Assembly (NCBI RefSeq): GCF_937976265.1
Contig: NZ_CALJRX010000033.1
Coordinates: 1-12,618 of the forward strand
Source: an uncultured Haemophilus sp.
GTDB lineage: Bacteria > Pseudomonadota > Gammaproteobacteria > Enterobacterales > Pasteurellaceae
DNA: 12,618 nucleotides
Direction of reading: 5' to 3'
In this document: piece by piece, positions 11,660 to 12,618 of the stretch
Numbering within the stretch: position 1 is the stretch's first letter
Layout: each line of letters opens with the position of its first letter
Program-made: the position numbers and the translations under genes
The notes under the pieces: generated by a model
The model's input: the letters and a program-made list of their open reading frames with translations, nothing else
The model's database searches: none
What the model was told of the DNA's origin: nothing

Positions 11660-11971
11660 ATGTCAAAACAGCAAGAATTATTAGAGAGAATTCAAACCGA
11701 ATTTCAACCGCACTTTGCCACCGTGGAAAATGAAAGCCATATGCATAGTTCCGGTCGAGGGGCTGATTCTCATTTTAAATTAGTGATTGTCAGTGATGCT
11801 TTTGAAGGCATGCGCAAGGTGCAACGCCACCAAAAACTTTATCAACTTTTTGCCGATGATTTAAAAAATGGCATTCACGCATTAGCTCTTCATCTTTATA
11901 CCAAAAGCGAATGGGAGAGCCTAGGTGAAGCATTTCCAAAATCACCAAATTGTCTTGGTGTTGGACAGTAA
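11660..11971 (+). CDS. bolA: BolA family protein
   Basis: BolA is a small stress-linked protein that works with monothiol glutaredoxins in iron-sulfur metabolism and has been linked to shape and envelope control in E. coli. The 103-residue product is close to E. coli BolA (105). The KH-like fold signatures are present: ESHMHS at 25-30, SHFKLVIVSDAF at 37-48, RHQKLY at 56-61, and IHALALHLYTKSEW at 72-85 with the conserved histidines H73 and H78. I chose the ATG at 11660 because AGGGAG lies seven bases upstream; an in-frame ATG at 11630 has no ribosome binding site and would add ten non-conserved residues. It is divergent from the YajG-like gene as in E. coli, but is followed here by nqrA instead of tig. 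An uptake sequence lies at codons 16-19. Confidence 0.95.
   Translation: MSKQQELLERIQTEFQPHFATVENESHMHSSGRGADSHFKLVIVSDAFEGMRKVQRHQKLYQLFADDLKNGIHALALHLYTKSEWESLGEAFPKSPNCLGVGQ
11707..11715 (-). repeat. DNA uptake signal sequence core
   Basis: Exact ACCGCACTT within bolA, read as Gln-Pro-His-Phe (FQPHFA), a third reading frame compared with copies in the other genes. Confidence 0.93.
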
Positions 11972-12008
11972 GTATCCCCTTACGTTCCCTATATTAGATT
12001 TTCATAAG

Positions 12009-12041
12009 AAGAGAGAAGGTGAGAGACATTTTCTCTTTTTT
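12009..12041 (+). terminator. Probable bolA terminator
   Basis: AAGAGAGAA (12009-12017) pairs with TTCTCTTTT (12031-12039) with one G-U pair and a 13-base loop, then the T run continues (TT, A, TTTTT). It lies 37 bases after the bolA stop. The stem has few GC pairs, but the T run is long. Confidence 0.6.
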
Positions 12042-12291
12042 ATTTTTAATTCCTATTTATTTTTAACTCCTAATAAGTATGAGTCTAAAAGGTTCAAAAT
12101 ATTTCACAAAAAGTAAGGGTGTAAAGTGGAATAAAAGCCCATTTTCCGATAGAATAAAGCACTTTTAATTTTCGAATTTCAATTCTTGGATGTGTAAGTC
12201 ATTCCTTACTCGTCGAGGAATTAAACAGATTTGAGTTTTTAAATTTATGTGTCAGTTAATAATGCTTTGATCTTAAAAGTGTTTTCTGTCA

Positions 12292-12320
12292 CGCTCAATC
12301 GCGAGATTGCTTTTAGAGCG
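12292..12320 (+). promoter_or_regulatory. Alternative hairpin in the nqrA leader (possible antiterminator)
   Basis: CGCTC (12292-12296) pairs with GAGCG (12316-12320), and inside it AATC (12297-12300) pairs with GATT (12305-12308) around a GCGA tetraloop of the stable GNRA type, leaving a 7-base bulge. It uses bases 12305-12308 and 12316-12320, which are also needed for the downstream terminator-like stem, so the two cannot form together. Confidence 0.4.
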
Positions 12321-12346
12321 TATGCTTTAATTGCAATCGTGTTTTT
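12305..12346 (+). terminator. Terminator-like hairpin upstream of nqrA
   Basis: GATTGC (12305-12310) pairs with GCAATC (12333-12338). Inside, after a TT/TT internal loop, TTAGAGC (12313-12319) pairs with GCTTTAA (12324-12330; one G-U) around a 4-base loop. The 13-pair stem is followed by GTG and five T (12342-12346). It ends 25 bases before the nqrA start, so it would shut off nqrA if it works as a terminator. It is far (about 330 bases) from bolA. Confidence 0.45.
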
Positions 12347-12371
12347 AACCTAGAAAAGTAGTGCAAACAGT

Positions 12372-12618
12372 ATGATTACAATCAAAAAAGGCTTGGATCT
12401 TCCTATTGCAGGAAAACCAGCACAAGTAATCCATAGCGGTAACGCTGTGAATCAGGTTGCGATTCTTGGTGAAGAGTATGTGGGTATGCGTCCTTCTATG
12501 AAGGTGCGTGAAGGCGATGTCGTGAAAAAAGGCCAAGTGCTTTTTGAAGACAAGAAAAAACCAGGAGTGGTTTTCACAGCCCCTGCGAGTGGTACTATCA
12601 CTGTAATTAATCGTGGCG
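12372..12618 (+). CDS. nqrA: Na+-translocating NADH:quinone reductase subunit A, N-terminal part
   Basis: NqrA is the cytosol-facing, quinone-site-associated subunit of the six-subunit Na+-NQR, which couples NADH oxidation to Na+ export across the inner membrane. Only the first 82 codons are in the window; the full family length is about 447 residues. MITIKKGLDLPIAGKPAQ, EEYVGMRPSMKVREGDVVKKGQVLFEDKK and GVVFTAPASGT are characteristic; the middle part resembles a biotinyl-lipoyl/RnfC-like barrel-sandwich region. The ATG at 12372 fits the family N-terminus exactly, yet no good Shine-Dalgarno precedes it (AGAAAAGTAGTGCAAACAGT). It is the first gene of the nqr operon in other Gram-negatives. The long hairpin-rich upstream region suggests regulated expression. 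Confidence 0.96.
   Translation, partial: MITIKKGLDLPIAGKPAQVIHSGNAVNQVAILGEEYVGMRPSMKVREGDVVKKGQVLFEDKKKPGVVFTAPASGTITVINRG

Larger units (their letters stand above)
12042..12371 (+). promoter_or_regulatory. nqrA upstream region: no gene, several hairpins
   Basis: These 330 AT-rich bases hold no credible gene. They must contain the promoter of the nqr operon, but I find no convincing -35/-10 pair; TTGAGT at 12231 and AATAAT at 12258 are poorly spaced. Structures visible are GTAAG (12194-12198) with CTTAC (12205-12209), which competes with ATTCCT (12201-12206) with AGGAAT (12216-12221), then the hairpins at 12292-12346 described separately. The pattern suggests a regulated leader RNA. Confidence 0.45.

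Noticed and set aside
11925..12116. 63-codon frame overlapping the end of bolA
   Set aside because: It starts inside bolA in another frame and runs through the predicted terminator; the product is low-complexity (Phe, Lys, Leu rich) from AT-rich DNA.
1..12618. Mobile element, prophage, toxin-antitoxin, defence system, tRNA or CRISPR
   Set aside because: No transposase, integrase, spaced direct repeats, cloverleaf or compact two-gene toxin module is visible; repeats are all uptake sequences or hairpins.

Overview
The window looks like a chromosomal segment of a Pasteurellaceae bacterium, most likely a Haemophilus of the H. influenzae / H. parainfluenzae clade. The strongest evidence is ten exact copies (both strands) of the Haemophilus-type DNA uptake signal core AAGTGCGGT. 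About 0.1 copy would be expected by chance in this length with equal base frequencies. The proteins also match this group, for example the NqrA N-terminus and the AT-rich base composition. I found no mobile element, prophage, CRISPR array, rRNA or tRNA gene. The protein-coding content is core housekeeping.

Layout. Plus strand, 1-4439: the 3' five-sixths of secA (preprotein translocase ATPase), mutT (8-oxo-dGTP sanitation), and a membrane-anchored sulfatase-family phosphotransferase of unknown substrate. A bidirectional terminator at 4441-4470 closes this block. Minus strand, 11575-4470: seven co-oriented genes, read right to left as a YajG-like lipoprotein, corA (Mg2+ channel), yggT, yggU, leuS (leucyl-tRNA synthetase), lptE (LPS-transport lipoprotein) and holA (DNA polymerase III delta). 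corA/yggT and lptE/holA are joined by one-base TAATG overlaps. Plus strand, 11660-12618: bolA, diverging from the lipoprotein gene, then a 400-base gap and the start of nqrA (Na+-translocating NADH:quinone reductase subunit A), cut by the window end.

The most interesting material is non-coding. corA has a consensus-like promoter, then a leader of roughly 245 bases with several competing hairpins, a possible pseudoknot, a possible 11-codon leader peptide, and an 11-bp stem followed by seven T just before the gene. nqrA also has a hairpin-plus-T-run just upstream that competes with an alternative hairpin. Both would suit control by attenuation or a riboswitch at cation-transport genes, but this is read by eye and unproven.

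Uptake sequences are also built into expression signals. At leuS and lptE the Shine-Dalgarno lies exactly in the 6-base spacer of an extended uptake sequence. Downstream of secA, leuS and yggU, uptake sequences form inverted pairs, and one overlaps the yggT stop codon.
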